A stretch of 64,000 nt of DNA from Mauremys mutica (Eukaryota; Chordata; Testudines; Geoemydidae), in NCBI RefSeq assembly GCF_020497125.1, contig NC_059082.1, positions 65,550,948-65,614,947 on the forward strand. The letters are read 5' to 3'. Under the pieces are notes generated by a model that had not been told where the DNA came from, did not search any database, and was given only the letters and a program-made list of their open reading frames with translations. The position numbers and the translations under genes were made by a program. This document shows, one piece after another, positions 11,500 to 24,285 of the stretch (its first letter is position 1; each line of letters opens with the position of its first letter).

Positions 11500-13453
11500 T
11501 TCATAAAGAAAGACCCAGTCAGGAACCGACTTCATCCTGAAACTCCGCAATATTAACAACCTCCCTCAGAACACCATCTTTGTCACCATCCATGTCATCT
11601 CTCTAAACATCACCATCCTTCACAATGATGGCATTGCTGTCCGCCTCAAATATCTTCAGGACAATGGACAACACTCAGATATCCACAATAAAGACATCTC
11701 CAAACTCATCCATTTCATCCTCACCCATAACAACTTTACATTCAACAACAAATGCTCTTTTCCAAAACATGGGAACAGCCATAAGTACTAAGATGGCTCC
11801 CCCAATATGCCGGCCTCTTCATGGGCTACCCCAAATAAAAATTTCTGGGCAAATGCACCACAAAACCAGTGATATAGCTGAGATACATCAATGATATTTT
11901 CATCCTCTGGACAGATAACCCGGATAGATTCCCACTACAACTTCAACAATCACCATCTGTCCATCAGACTCTCTCTGGAACACTCCCATACCAGCATCAA
12001 ATTCTTGGACACCACGATCAGCTTCAACAATGGAACCCTACAGACAACTATTGACAAGAAACTCATGGATTACCCCACTGACCTTCCAACATCCAGTAAC
12101 CACCTCTAAAGACACAACACAATCTGTTCTCTACAGCCAGGCACTCAGATACCACAGAATATGTTCCAAGGAGAAAGTCCAGGATATACACCTTAACTCA
12201 AAATCACCTTCACCAAACAATGAGAGTCTATCAGAGAAGTAGATCATATCATGGAATGGGCCACTGAAATAGCCTGAGAGAATCTTCTTCAGCAGGTGGG
12301 GAGGGGGGGAGAAACCCTCTGACTTCACACCTCTAGTTGTCACTTACCCAGAATGGGTTTCAGTGTGAGGTGGCATCATTAAACAATTACAACCCATGCT
12401 TGATGGGGACCACCTGAAAGAAATCTTTTCTGAATCCCCTTTCTAGCCATCAAAGAATCTTCCTAACCTTGCCAAACTCCTCATCAGAAGCAAGCTGGCC
12501 AGAGATTAGGACCCATCATAACAATAGATGCAAAACCTGCATACATATCGCTACTGCTATGATGATCAATACTCCCCACAACACACCTTTCAGGATCCAT
12601 GAGTCCTACACATGCCTATTACAACATGTGGTTTACCTCATCCAATGCACTAAATGTTCCAGTATCAACTATTTGGGTGAAATGAGACAATCACAGCTCT
12701 TGAATAAACTATAGAGAAAAATGATAAAAGACACAAACACCATATCACGTGTGTGTGAACTTTTTTTCATAAAATGATCACTCTATATCTGACCTCTCAG
12801 TCCTCATCATCAAAGGAAACCTGCACAACACTTTCAAATGACCAAGCCTGGGAGTTTAAATTCATAACTCTTTGTTAGACACTAAAAATAATGGACTCAG
12901 TAAAGACATTGGATTTATGGCTCATTACAACAATCTAAAACCCACTAACCCTCTTTTGTCCTATGACTGTAGAGGTGTTGTCACTTCTCCTTGAATGGTC
13001 TCTTAAAACATGTTAACTCCTTTATACTAAACAATCTGTTCCACCTTGTATTTAGTTTTTGACACTCTGGTTATGTCTACACAAGGAGTTTAAAAAAAAA
13101 AAAAACAACCTGTGGCTGGCCCTGGTCTGCTGACTCAGGCTTGTGGGACTTGGGCTCAAGAGCTGAAAAATTGCTATATTAAATTATAGATACTTGGGCA
13201 AGGGCGGTCCCAGAGCTCAGGCTCCAGCCTGCATCCAAATGTCTACACAGATTTTTATCCCTACGGCTGGAGCCCCATGAACCTGAGTCAACTGACCCAG
13301 CCCAGTCCCACCCACGCCGTGGGTCTTTTATCCTTGTATATATGTACCCTCTGAGTACCTTTCCCAGAAGGTGAGCTCTATGTAAGCTCAAAAGCTTGTC
13401 TCTTTCAGCAACAGAAGTTGGTCCAATAAAAGATATGACTTCACCTACCTTGA
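11500..13453 (+). pseudogene. Decayed Penelope-like element (family 3)
   Basis: Pieces of a Penelope reverse transcriptase are spread over three frames. Near 11,560-11,640 is a degenerate form of the motif that reads LATMDV..LYTNIP in the intact copy at 39.8 kb. At 11,625-11,894 is the region before the active site. At 11,891-12,242 is the segment after the YxDD box, with SQALRYHRICS at about 12,137-12,170. At 12,469-12,714 is a piece of the region leading to the GIY-YIG domain (YLIQCTKCSSINYLG, about 12,632-12,676). The catalytic YxDD aspartates are lost and there are many stops and frameshifts. The 3' tail GTTGGTCCAATAAAAGATAT (13,419-13,438) closes the element after an inserted MITE. The copy cannot make protein. 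Confidence 0.85.
13069..13349. mobile_element. PIF/Harbinger-type MITE inside the Penelope copy
   Basis: The left end GGTTATGTCTACAC and the decayed right end GTATATATGTACCC are imperfect inverted repeats. The insertion splits the Penelope tail, whose flanks CACTCTG and CTCTGAGTACC rejoin cleanly. The three-base TCT at 13,066-13,068 and 13,350-13,352 is the likely target duplication. There is no coding capacity. Confidence 0.65.
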
Positions 13454-14554
13454 CGGTCAGGAATTACTCCATTGTGACAGATACTCACTGCAAATTTGTC
13501 CCTTTTTCCTATTCACCAGGTTGATCCTGTTATTTGTAGGTATTTGGCAAATAGTTTGGACAAGCCATTTCCAGATTATGGGTTGTCTAAATTTTTCACA
13601 TTGCCATTGGAGGAGTGTGATTGGCTCTCTACTTTTGCATTGTGTCTGCTGGACTGGATCCCTGAAGCTGTTCAGAATTTTTAAATAGTGAATAATGAAT
13701 GGTGAATAATGAATTCACTGAGTTTTTTGGCATGTGTTAAAATTTGGGCTGTGAAACTTGGGAGTAATAAACTGTTTCATAAATATCCCCAGCAATTATC
13801 CAAATATACCAAAGTAACCATAATCTCAACCCACAACCAGCAGCGAAACAAGGCTGGTCCTTTTAGAAAAGGTGCATGTGCACTAACGAGTAGAACATGT
13901 CCTGTTGAAGCCATGGGGTCCCTAGATTTAGGGAAGCCTGTTCAGTGCTTTTCTGAACACAAGGCACATATCTTGCCCTGCTGCTGCATTAGATAGAGGC
14001 GCTCAGTTCCCTCTTTCCTGTCTTCTGATCCACAGGTATTGTCCCAAGGAGCCGAATGCAGACTCTGGGTACTACAATAATATATGCGCTAAGGGGTTGG
14101 AGCCATTATTTAGTGCTCTAGCAGTAGATGACACTGGTACTCTGCCTCTGAATCACACTCACTGTGCTGTGGATTTGTCTCCAGTTATGTACTGCTTTCA
14201 TTTGTCCCCTTTCATCCTTGATTTTTTTGTGATGCATTTCAGCTACAGATTCTCCAACTGTGCTTAAGTACTACTTTGAGTTGTTGTTGTGGTATTTAAT
14301 GCAGTGGGATTAATACTTCACCACTACTCTATCAGATTAATATATAAATTCATTTAATGTATTGCTTGCATTACCTGGGGGTGATTGGAAAATTCAGTCC
14401 AGTGCAGAAGGCTCACACAAGGCTCACTGCATACGCATATTAAAGGACGAGGCAGAACTAGGGAGTAGTTGCTTTATGCAGTATGTTTCCAGAGCAACCC
14501 ACTCCAGCTCCCAGGCAAGACTGAAAGCTTCTCTGTGCTGACCCCCACAGGGGA
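13454..14554. other. Unassigned non-coding sequence
   Basis: No long frame and no recognised repeat. The 95-codon open stretch at 13,709-13,996 has no visible domain. Confidence 0.4.
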
Positions 14555-14745
14555 AAGTAGGGTAGGAATGGCATTTGAGTGGATTTGGACTCATGAAAAG
14601 TAGGTTCAACTCCTGATTTAGCCACAGGCTTTGTCATGTAATCTATGCTCTGCCTCTGTTCCCCATCTGTAATGGGAGGAATAATGCTTCCTGGTCTCAC
14701 AGGAATGTTATGAGGCTATAATCCATTGATGGTTGTGATGTGCTC
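14555..14745 (+). repeat. MIR-like core SINE remnant
   Basis: The order of motifs follows the MIR/core-SINE consensus: GTTCAACTCCTGATTTAGCC, then TCTGTTCCCCATCTGTAATG, then AATGTTATGAGGCTATAA. It is strongly diverged, as expected for an ancient amniote family. Confidence 0.5.
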
Positions 14746-17116
14746 TGACACCACAGCGATATGGGCCAGAGAAGAATTTACATAGATGGTAGCATGCAGC
14801 CGTATTCAGGCAGTCAATGACAGTGTAGATCTAGGTCCTACTTATTTATTTAAACACCTGCAAGTTGTGCGATGAGTGTCTCCACAGATCACCCAGTGCC
14901 CTGTGTACTGCTGCATTGCAATGTTTGTACAGAATGCAAGCCCTTGCAAGAAGGGACTGAGTCTTTCTCTAAATGCTGTAGAGCAGCAAGACACATGGGG
15001 GGCGCTTAACAAATAAATAATAGCACCTCTCTAGGTGGGTTTAAAGATTTACATTGGACCACCTGAGAAATTTGTATATACTATTTTAGTAAAGAACAGC
15101 ACAGAATTTATTTCCTCGACAACTGAAAGCAGTATTTAAAATGTGAGCACAAGAGTTAGGAATAGAACTCAGGTCTCCTGTCTCTGAATCTTGTACCTTA
15201 TCTACTGGATCACCCTACAACAAGTTTTTGCAGATATGAGCTTAAATAGGGATCTAAAGGAGGAAATGGAAGTTATTCTGGTGCACAAAATGTGGGAGGT
15301 TGCTCCTAGCATAGGACTAGGCACAAAAGAAATTAAGTCCTACATGATGCCATCCTATAATCCTAATTATTTATTTCATTATCACTAAGTGTTCTAAATG
15401 CTGTACAGTACAAACGGGCCATTCTTTCATCTGTACTTATAGAGGAGAGGCTGACACTTAAGGTCAGATTTTTAAAGCTATTTAGGCACATAAAGATGCA
15501 GATTGAAAATCCCACTAGTTGTCTAACATGCCCATTGACTTCATTGGGGGTTGTGCATGTAGACACTTCTGAAAATCCCACTTAGGTACCTAAATACCTG
15601 TCAAAATCTGGCCCTAGGCAATTAATCCGTTTAGGTGAACAAACAAGGCCCATTTCTCATAGTCCCAGGTATAACAATTGATGTAACTGAGTATGAAAAC
15701 CCTGGCAATGTTGCCATGCTTTTGTCGCTCTCTTCAATTTCAGGACAAGGTACAGTTTATTCCACCTGTGAGTGAGACCTCATGGAATCTGTGGGGCTTT
15801 TAACTAAAGTGATCTCTACTACTCTAGGCATTCACAATAGCCAACCAGCATTTAGAAATCTTTGTGATAACCAAGGAGATAGGAGTGGGGCATGGAGGGA
15901 CAGAAGGGGTGAACGGTCTGAAGAGGTCAGTATATTGCCATTTGTCAATATTTATGACTGTCTTTTGGTTGGGGAGCTCTCTAATATTGCGTCATAGGAA
16001 AAGAAATGTTATAACTAGTACTAAAGCAGCCACGACAGGGGGTTTAGAAGCCACTCTAGTCTTTCTAAAAGATGTTGGCATTAAAAACATCCACCCACTA
16101 GTCATTATAATTTCTGTGTTTTTGTGATATGAGGCTCACCCAGACCAGTAATGGGTTGTGTCGCCACCTGCCCTTTAACCCCCTACTTCAGTGCTGTGCA
16201 GCTTTGGCTCAGAGCCCTGCCACCAGCAAAATGCTCAGAGAACAGTGGGCTCACCCTGACTTCCAGTAACCCGGTTTTTCTTTGCAGGGTGACACCAACA
16301 GGCCTTCAAATCCCAAGTTTCCCCAATATAGTCTCCCCTGCAGTGTCCAGTCCTCCTTACTGGACCCTTGCAGAAATTAAGTTCACTGTCTCCAAAGAGA
16401 CCAAGTAAACACCAGCCTACTAGATTAGCTGAGGATTTCACCCTTTAGTTTAATATACAGCACTGAGGTGGTTTTGTAAAGTTAAATCTAGGTTCTATTG
16501 TTGCAAAATTTGTTTTAAGTGATACAAAGTAGGAGGGAAAAGGATAGACATGACTACAAACAAAAGTAAAAATACATTTTAGTCTTCAAAGCATAACTTA
16601 ACAAGTTAGTCTTTTGTTCAAAGTTGTTTTCTAACCACAGTACTTCTTCCATTATAGCTGGTCAGTCCTTAGCCAGGATCCAACACAGAGCCCAAAGCTC
16701 TTGGCTACTTTGTTTCCTCAGGTGAAGAATAAACCAAAATCCATTTCCAGTTTCATAATTTCCCCCTGAAGTTGATTATCCTGATGTCAAGGGCCAGGAA
16801 AGTCTCCTGGGGGATTCAGTCTCCTGTCTCCCCCAGAGGGGAGACACCATGTTAATTGAAGTGTCCCCTCTGGGTGAGTTCCCCAGTGATGTTTCCTGCT
16901 GCAGTTTTACAATGCAAATAACATGTCTCCCCCTCCATTTCCTGATTGCTTTGTTTACTGCTGATCTATCCCATTGTCCATGGCTCACAAGGTGGAAAGG
17001 GCATTCACAGCCCTTTGTCTAAGAAAACCTATTTATCAATTTTTCCTGTTATGCCTGGTTGAAACACGTTTTAATCACCTATTTCCAGCATATCCATAGA
17101 GTTCTTTGCACATTAA
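14746..17116. other. Non-coding sequence with faint ancient repeat traces
   Basis: Around 14,935-15,030 (GGGACTGAGTCTTTCTC, CTTAACAAATAAATAA) and 15,460-15,615 (TTGACTTCATTGGGGG, CTGAAAATCCCACTTAGG) are traces resembling old LINE/L3- or core-SINE-type sequence. Open stretches at 15,782-16,408 have no recognised domain. I call no gene. Confidence 0.35.
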
Positions 17117-17482
17117 TCATAGAACTGGAAGGGACCTTAAGAGGTCATCTAGTCCAGTCCCCTGCACTCATGGCAGGACTAATTAAATAGACCATTCCTG
17201 ACCGGTGTTTGCGTAACCTGCTCTTAAAAACTCCAATAATGGAGATTCCAGAATCTCCCTAGCCAATGTATTGCAGTGCTTAATCACCCTGAGAGTTAGG
17301 AAGTTTTTTCCTAATGTCCGACCTAAACCTTCCTTGCTGCAATTTAAGCCCATTGCTTCTTGTCCTATCCTCAGAGGTTAAGAAGAACAATTTTTCTTCC
17401 TCCTCCTTGTAACAATCTTCTACATACTTGAAAACTGTTATCATGTCCCCCCTGTCATCACTTTTCCAGACTGCCAATTTGA
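17117..17482 (-). repeat. CR1 LINE 3' end, reverse orientation
   Basis: On the plus strand it begins TCATAGAACTGGAAGGGACC, the reverse of a CR1 3' terminus. On the minus strand it reads through the ORF2 carboxyl end (DIRKKLPN, GLKLQQGRFR, KLFFLTSEDRTRSNGL) at 17,280-17,477. It is 5'-truncated and not functional. Confidence 0.9.
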
Positions 17483-17642
17483 AAGGGCATGTCTACCTGC
17501 TACTAAGTTACAAGTACAGATTTAACAGAAAGCCATTAAAGGCTGAGTCCTAAATCACTAGCTATCTCATACTGTAGAGTGTAGTTGTCTAACAAAATAT
17601 TTGTCTAGGAACTACATGTATGCTTGTTGATAATACTGATGG

Positions 17643-17905
17643 AATGAGGAGTACTTGTGGCACCTTAGAGATTAACAAATTTATTTGAGCATAAGCTTTT
17701 GTGGGCTAAAACCCATGTCATCGGATGCATGCTGTGGAAAATACACTAGGAAGATATATATACACAGAGGACATGAAAAAATGGGTGTTGCCATACTAAC
17801 TATAACCAGAGTAATCAGTTAAGATGGGCTATAATCAGCAGGAGGAAAGAAACTTTTGTAGTGATAATCAGGATGGCCCATTTCCAACAGCTGAAATGTT
17901 CTAAT
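17643..17905 (-). repeat. Penelope-like element 3' tail (family 2), reverse
   Basis: The plus strand starts GAGTACTTGTGGCACCTTAG and ends in GGCCCATTTCCAACAGCTG, the reverse complement of a family-2 Penelope 3' region. The hammerhead-like core is present in decayed form at about 17,695-17,724: CCGATGA and the stem are visible, but GAAA has become AAAA. No coding sequence. Confidence 0.75.
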
Positions 17906-18189
17906 AGCTTCTCACATGTTTACTCTGTATTTTCTTGTAGTGGTTACCTTTACTCTACCCTGGATCCTGGTGTGAATTGGTACAGCTCCACCAACTGAGG
18001 ATCTGACCCTAGGGCTGTTACATAGTGGTTTAATGATCAGTGTTATACAGAAGAATAGGGAATGACATTATCTGATTCCCCTCAATAAACTGGTGTCCTT
18101 GGTACCCACAGAGGTGCTGGTAATAACCCCAGTTGAGAACATGAAAAAGGATTCTAAACACTAATGTTAGGTAAAAAGCAAGTCCTTAC

Positions 18190-18560
18190 TCACCTCTCCA
18201 GCACCCGAGTTCGTGCGGAGTTGGTATGGGACTCACAATCTGTCAGAGACCAGACACCACTTCGTTGATCAACGGGCTCACACTATCCTTAGCTTAAAAG
18301 GCTTCGGAGTAAGTGTGGCAAGTTTATTAGGGGTGAGCATCAATATTTATACACAGAAGTAAACAAAGTGATTAACAGATCATAATGGTCATGCATAATC
18401 AATTAAGATTCTACAGGATAAAACAGGTTAAATGTAAATTTAAAAAGACAAAGGGGGAGATGGCTACTTAAGGGGAGGGGGGTGTCATGAGTAGTTCGCA
18501 GGTCAGAGCTTTGATTAAAAGTTTCAGATAGAGACATCAAGTCTGGGTTAAGTTTAAGCT
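18190..18560 (-). repeat. Putative LTR fragment, reverse
   Basis: Read on the minus strand, the sequence gives CCTAATAAACTTGCCACAC (a polyadenylation signal in a typical LTR context), followed by a GC-richer tail ending near CGGGTGCTGGAGAGG. No duplication or internal region was found. This is a weak call. Confidence 0.35.
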
Positions 18561-21500
18561 CATCAAAAGTTCAGACTCAACACTAACATTGGGGAAATAG
18601 TTTTGAAAACCATGGCTACACATGTGCTCCTTTTCCCATCTCATTTGTAGATGCAAACTTGCTATTTTATTATTAATAATACTATTTCTAACAAGTTACA
18701 ATAGCACCCAACGTGTGTTAGGCACTATACAGAGAGAGATTTTTGAAATATTTACTAACTAAAATTCCCTCTTTTTTCCATTAATTTCTTCACTTCCAGA
18801 TTCCAGCCCAACTATACGCAGGAAGGACTGTTCCTATGAGAGATTGTGGCTACGCTCGTTTTGGTTCTGCTTAGCTAAGGCCAAAAAATATATATCCCCA
18901 CCTCCAACATGTAATAAACTTAATTTTTGTGGTTCCAAAAAAGCAAATCTTCCTATTATAAATATTAATAGTTTATCATTACATAGCTCCTTTCACCCCA
19001 GCTGTACAGAATTCTACAGACATCAGTTAATTAAGCCTGACTATACCGTTACTATTATAACCATGTTAGAGATGGGTAAGCTGATGATGCACAGCAGAGC
19101 AAAATCGCTTGTCCATACTCATAGGATGAAATTCACCTCTATGCAGCTGTAAGTCTCACTTAAGCCTTATTATGGGGGATTAAGTGGTGCATAGGTCTTG
19201 TGCTAGTCCTCTGCTCAGGGGTGAATTACACACAACAGAAGAACCATCCAGTTCCTTGCTCTAATTGTTATACATACACACTCCTTCCTAGATGATATTT
19301 TTCCTGATTAATATAGAACCATAAATTAAAATGATAAAAACCCAGCACATTTTAAAGGACTCCATTCTGCTGTTGCATATAAGTGGGCATGGGCTCAGAG
19401 AGCCTCCATATGGAGCTCATTGAAGAATCTGGGCCTGTGCTTGTAGACCACCATGAATTGTGCTATATAAATGAATTTTAATAATATGTCCTGCATATTG
19501 GCTGTAAGAATAATTCTAACCCCTTTGAATGATGAGGAATTATGTAATGTTAATGGTCATTGAGTAGAAAAAGGCTTGTTAGTAAGGTGGGGAGTGCAGG
19601 AAAAGGAGTAGCTTTTTTTCCTCCTCCTCTGTTTTTAGTGCATTCTTCTTAAGTGAGATCTATCAGTATGGAAAGCACAAACATTTTTGCCAGTCAGTAG
19701 AGTGCCAGAGAAACACACTTAGCTGTATTCTAAGAACATGTGCAGCAGTACAACAGTGCTTTACTCATTGTGCCCATAGGACTAGAATCCGTTATCCTGA
19801 TCTCTTTTGATATGTTAATGAAATGCAAAAACACTACACTGTTACTTGAGGTGTAAATAAGATGCTTTGTCAGTTTCACTGAAAATTAAAATAAACCAAG
19901 AGACTCATACTCAGATATTTAGTTGAGTGAATTAAGGTATGTGTGAGCAATACCATTCTCATCTCTGTATTGAATTTTCTAGGGTGTCAGAGGTGGGAGG
20001 ACACACTTCCCCTTACCACTTTTTTTTTTAATACTTTTACTCAACAAGGTCTATGCATCCTTCTGCTATTTGATCAGAACAATTATCAAAAATATTTGAG
20101 TCATAAGTATTTATCTCCATTGGTATTGCAAGGTATTATAATCTTTGCTTGGCATGGGTTAGAGGCTGTATTCAGAGGTTCTTCTTTCTAGATATTCTTT
20201 CTAGAGGTAATCAGAAAGAAATGCATATCTAGTCCAAGAGACATACCAAATACTAACAATGGAAGACACGGGCAACCTGCAGAGGCAGGAATGGATTTGG
20301 GGGTGAATTTTTGTGGGATATCAACAAAAGCAGGGAGCTGTTGGGAACAGAACACACTTGGGAATAGCAAAGGGAGTATTTGCATGAACCTGCCAATAGA
20401 TTTGGGTTTCGATCCCATTCCTATTTTATGAACTGATTAATTAATCAATCCTTATTGAAAACCATGCTGAAGGTTTGAATTAAAATGAAAACAAAAGTAC
20501 ACAATGCAGGTACACCTATGGTAGATACACTTACAAGGTTAATTTTGGTCTTGGAGATGTGCCATCCCAGAGATAGTCCCAACACTTAAAATGGAGAATA
20601 CCACTAGAACTTTAAGGAATTTGTGTAAGTATGCTTACTGAGAGATCTCAGAACAGAAAGTGATCTTGCTCCATATATAATTTTACCCTATGGTTGTTGG
20701 GGCTGATGTTGCTCTTATTCACATGAACAGTCCTATTGACCTCAATAACTTCATTCATGTGAGTAAGGTGAGCAGGATTGGTTGGGAATGTTACAGGTTT
20801 TACTTTTATTTTCAAATGGCAACAGGCCTTCTGAGGCAAAATCCTACTCATGCAAGTAATTCCACTGAAGTTAATGAACTAAGGGAAACAGGGAATTATG
20901 GGAGCAAGAAAGTGGGACTTAGTTGCTATTAAAGGTCTTGGAAAATCCATAATGGAACTTGATGAACTACACTGATAATTAACAACATAATAATGGATGA
21001 CTTTCTAGCTTTAAAAAAAAAAAGCCAATGCATATGATTTATTGAGACTTGTATATAAAGTTCTAACTTCCTACAGATTAAAACTTCACAAATTTGAAAG
21101 TTTACCTTTGGTTTGGATAAACATCCATAAATTCAAATGTCTATAGCATCTGAAGTGTAGCAAATCTATCCAGGTTTGTAAATTCTGTAAATCTATGCTG
21201 TAAATCTCCTGGTACAGATTTTTAGAATTCTGATGCTTCCAGTTCCAATTCCAGAAATAAACTGGATGTGAAAAACACTAATTTGGACATTTCAGGACCT
21301 CAGAAAGGCTCTGGTTCATGTTCAGTCCTATAAATGAGCAGATTTAAGGTTCCTTACCAAGAGGAAAGAATGACGGTCTTTTAACTTCATTTAGATTCTG
21401 TGCTCCTTGGAATGATTTTTACACCACCTGTGAGTTTGAGGTATCTAGGACAATGGGACACTGATTCAGTCTGCTAGGGACAGCCACAATGTAAATAACT

Positions 21501-21988
21501 TATGTGGTGATTTCTTGGTGATGGTTATTGTGGTGTTCAAGCATTTAAGTAATTATTAATGGTATTAACAATCTGTAAAAATAATTAGCTTGCACAACAG
21601 CAATTTTATCTGGCACACCGACCTCACCCTCTCCCACCTCCTGCCACTGCCCCCCCCCCCAGTAATACTCTCTTGCATGAATCTTCCCTGATTAAGTTAG
21701 GGTGTATATTTACTGTGATGAATTCAAATGCATAGTGGGCAAACAAGCTTCTGTACTTTAATAAGCAGAAGTCACAGATGTAAAAAACCTGTTTTTCAGC
21801 TTCCCAATTACATGCCTTTAATTTATTTTTAACTCTTGTGAGCATCCTAGCTGCATCAGTGACAAAATAGGCAAACATCAGGCAGCTAACACTCTTCTGA
21901 TATAGATGGCATATCTATTAAAGTCACATCTGGTGGATTTGATTGACATTCAGGAGAACTGATTAACCACAGAATGACTTGCCAGAAT
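18561..21988. other. Unassigned non-coding sequence
   Basis: AT-rich sequence. Open stretches such as 18,844-19,152 (102 codons) and 19,943-20,191 lack recognisable domains. A poly-C run lies near 21,652. Nothing is called. Confidence 0.45.
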
Positions 21989-22220
21989 CTTAACAGAAAA
22001 AGCAGCAAAGAATCCTGTGGCACCTTATAGACTAACAGACGTTTTGCAGCATGAGCTTTCGTGGGTGAATACCCACTTCTTCGGATGCAAGAAGTGGGTA
22101 TTCACCCACGAAAGCTCATGCTGCAAAACGTCTGTTAGTCTATAAGGTGCCACAGGATTCTTTGCTGCTTTTACAGATCCAGACTAACACGGCTACCCCT
22201 CTGATACTTAACAGAAAAAG
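21989..22220. mobile_element. Palindromic Penelope-like tail (family 1) with target duplication
   Basis: Two copies of the family-1 Penelope 3' tail face each other. The arms (22,003-22,081 and 22,089-22,167) are perfect reverse complements of 79 bases around a 7-base spacer, and the match extends three bases further on each side. Only the right arm continues to the element 3' end (CAGACTAACACGGCTACCCC). The insertion is bounded by a perfect 14-base duplication, CTTAACAGAAAAAG, at 21,989-22,002 and 22,207-22,220. The perfect arms suggest a recent event. The structure fits twin-primed or inverted reverse transcription, which is common for Penelope elements. Confidence 0.92.
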
Positions 22221-23575
22221 TCACTTTTGCTTAATACCAATCAATCTCCCACTCTCTGCCAGTACAAATGTACATTCAGAGTAGAATGAGTTTGACCTCC
22301 ACTGTTATCAGAATAATAGCGAGCAACCATTGCCAGACTTTAGGCTGGGGGGGAGGGAAGTACAGTCCAAATGCCAGGAAGAGAAGTCACAGATGGAGAT
22401 ACATATTGCTAAATGGCACTACAGCATGTGAACACAAGAATAGGGCAATTCTCTGTAGTGTAATGGATGCATTCAGTATGCCAGTCTTAGAGAATATCAG
22501 GAATTTACTATATTATTTTTACATATGTGGTATTTCAACAGTTGAGCATTTTAAAGATTAGTTTTCCTGTATGTGCTACAGACAAAATAATCTAATGCTT
22601 ACATCAGAGAACAAAGGACTTAGATGGAAAGAGTACGGTTAGCTTATATCTATCTAATCTATCTAAAAATGAAAATAAGATAGACCTACTCTTTCTGAGT
22701 CCTTTGTTCTCTTACCTATGCATTAGGTTATATAATTTCTCTTTAGTCCTTATTCAGCAAAGAAATTAAGCACAGGTTTAAGGCTCTCTCTGTTCAGCAA
22801 ATCTTTTAAGCACTTATTTAAGTCCTACTGAGTTTAAGTTTGTGCTTTAGTGCTTTGCTGAATTGGTGCTTTATGCTCAAAGTCAAAAACTCTTCTCAAT
22901 CTACCTGCCTGTTTGTTGTTCATAAAGGTCAGATCTCACCCAGCTGTCCAGGGCTGCTCAGAAGCTTCCCACTATTGCACTTCCATGTGGCATTCAGCCA
23001 GAGTTGCAGTCTCTATATTCTGGCAAGCACAGAGATTACTCCTTCCCGGTGCCTTTTGGAGCACACGTTCTTCGGGGCAGGAGTGAGTGAAATCTGGCTA
23101 TGGAATAGTAATTGAGCACACATAGGGGAATATTACAGCTTTTCCTGTAGAGGTGTAGCAGTGAGCATATACCCTCATGACTCCACACCACCACCGATGC
23201 ATGCCAGTGCCTATAAGGCAGGACTGAATACAAAGTTTGATGAAAATTTGTACAAACTTTGTCAGGAAGAAGCTACATAGGAAATCTTTCTCTTAAGCAG
23301 TTTCCTAGTGCCCCAAGGTTGTTGCTTGTACTTCTGGAGCTCTTTGAATCCCTGATGGGCTTGAATGTATTCTTTAGCGTTCATGCACTAGATAGAGGAT
23401 TTCCTAGCTAGCTGTAGAGAGAGCCATGTGCCCCAGTTATGTTTTAAAAGATACTTTTACAATGATCTTTTCTTACAAACTTTTTTGTTACCATTTTTGC
23501 TAGCAACAGCTAGTACCCTGCAGCCCCCCTGTGAACTCACCCAGACTGGTGTAAATAAGGAGTAACTCCACTGGG
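22221..23575. other. Unassigned non-coding sequence
   Basis: No repeat family or coding exon recognised. The longest open stretch (22,268-22,561, 97 codons) has no domain signature. Confidence 0.4.
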
Positions 23576-23730
23576 GTCAATAGCAGGGGTGGCTCTAGGT
23601 ATTTTGCCGCCCCAAGCACGGCAGGCAGGCTGCCTTCGGCAGCTTGCCTGCGGGAGGTCCCCGGTCCCGCGGATTCGGCGGCATGCCTGCGGGAGGTGTG
23701 CTGGTGCCTGGAGCCGTCCCTGGTCAATAG
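23576..23730. mobile_element. hAT-type MITE with 8-bp target duplication
   Basis: The element spans 23,584-23,722 (139 bases). It starts CAGGGGTGGCTCTAGG and ends TGGAGCCGTCCCTG, imperfect inverted repeats of a hAT type. It is flanked by a perfect 8-base duplication GTCAATAG (23,576-23,583 and 23,723-23,730), the length typical of hAT transposases. The interior is GC-rich, with GGCAGGC and CGGCGGCATG segments and no protein. Confidence 0.9.
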
Positions 23731-24243
23731 TTACCCTAGTGCACTCTAATGTAACTGAGAAAAGAATCAGGCTTGTAGGTTCTGAATAAAATGAACCTAT
23801 CTACAAAGATATACCCATTGCATTCATCATTTCCTTGAAACACAGCTTTCTTTGGGTTCCAAGTCTAAAGCTTCATCACATTTCACAAGAAATGGTTGTG
23901 CTACACTCTCTGTGGGGGAAAAAAATAGCTTTTTGAAAGTAAGCCATATGCTGAATGCACCCTAAAAAAAGACAAAACTGACTGAGTATAACTGTGGAGA
24001 TAATCTCACTCCATTTTTAAAAGCTCTAAGCACTATGTGATTGGCACAATTACATTAATAATTTATAGCCTTGGAGAATTGTTGGTCTGTGCCTTTTTTT
24101 GGAGCATATCTGAATCACCATGATTGCTTGCTTTGACAATATTGAGAAAAATTGGAGATACGAAGCTGAAGGGAGCAAATGTGCTGCAGGAATGTGCAGT
24201 AATCATGCTGGTCAGCCTGGCTGCTGGAGCTGGCCATCACATG

Positions 24244-24285
<42 letters not shown>

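Noticed and set aside
22003..22167. Palindrome as a terminator, origin or CRISPR-like repeat
   Set aside because: Both arms are the known Penelope tail and the unit has a target duplication, so it is an insertion.
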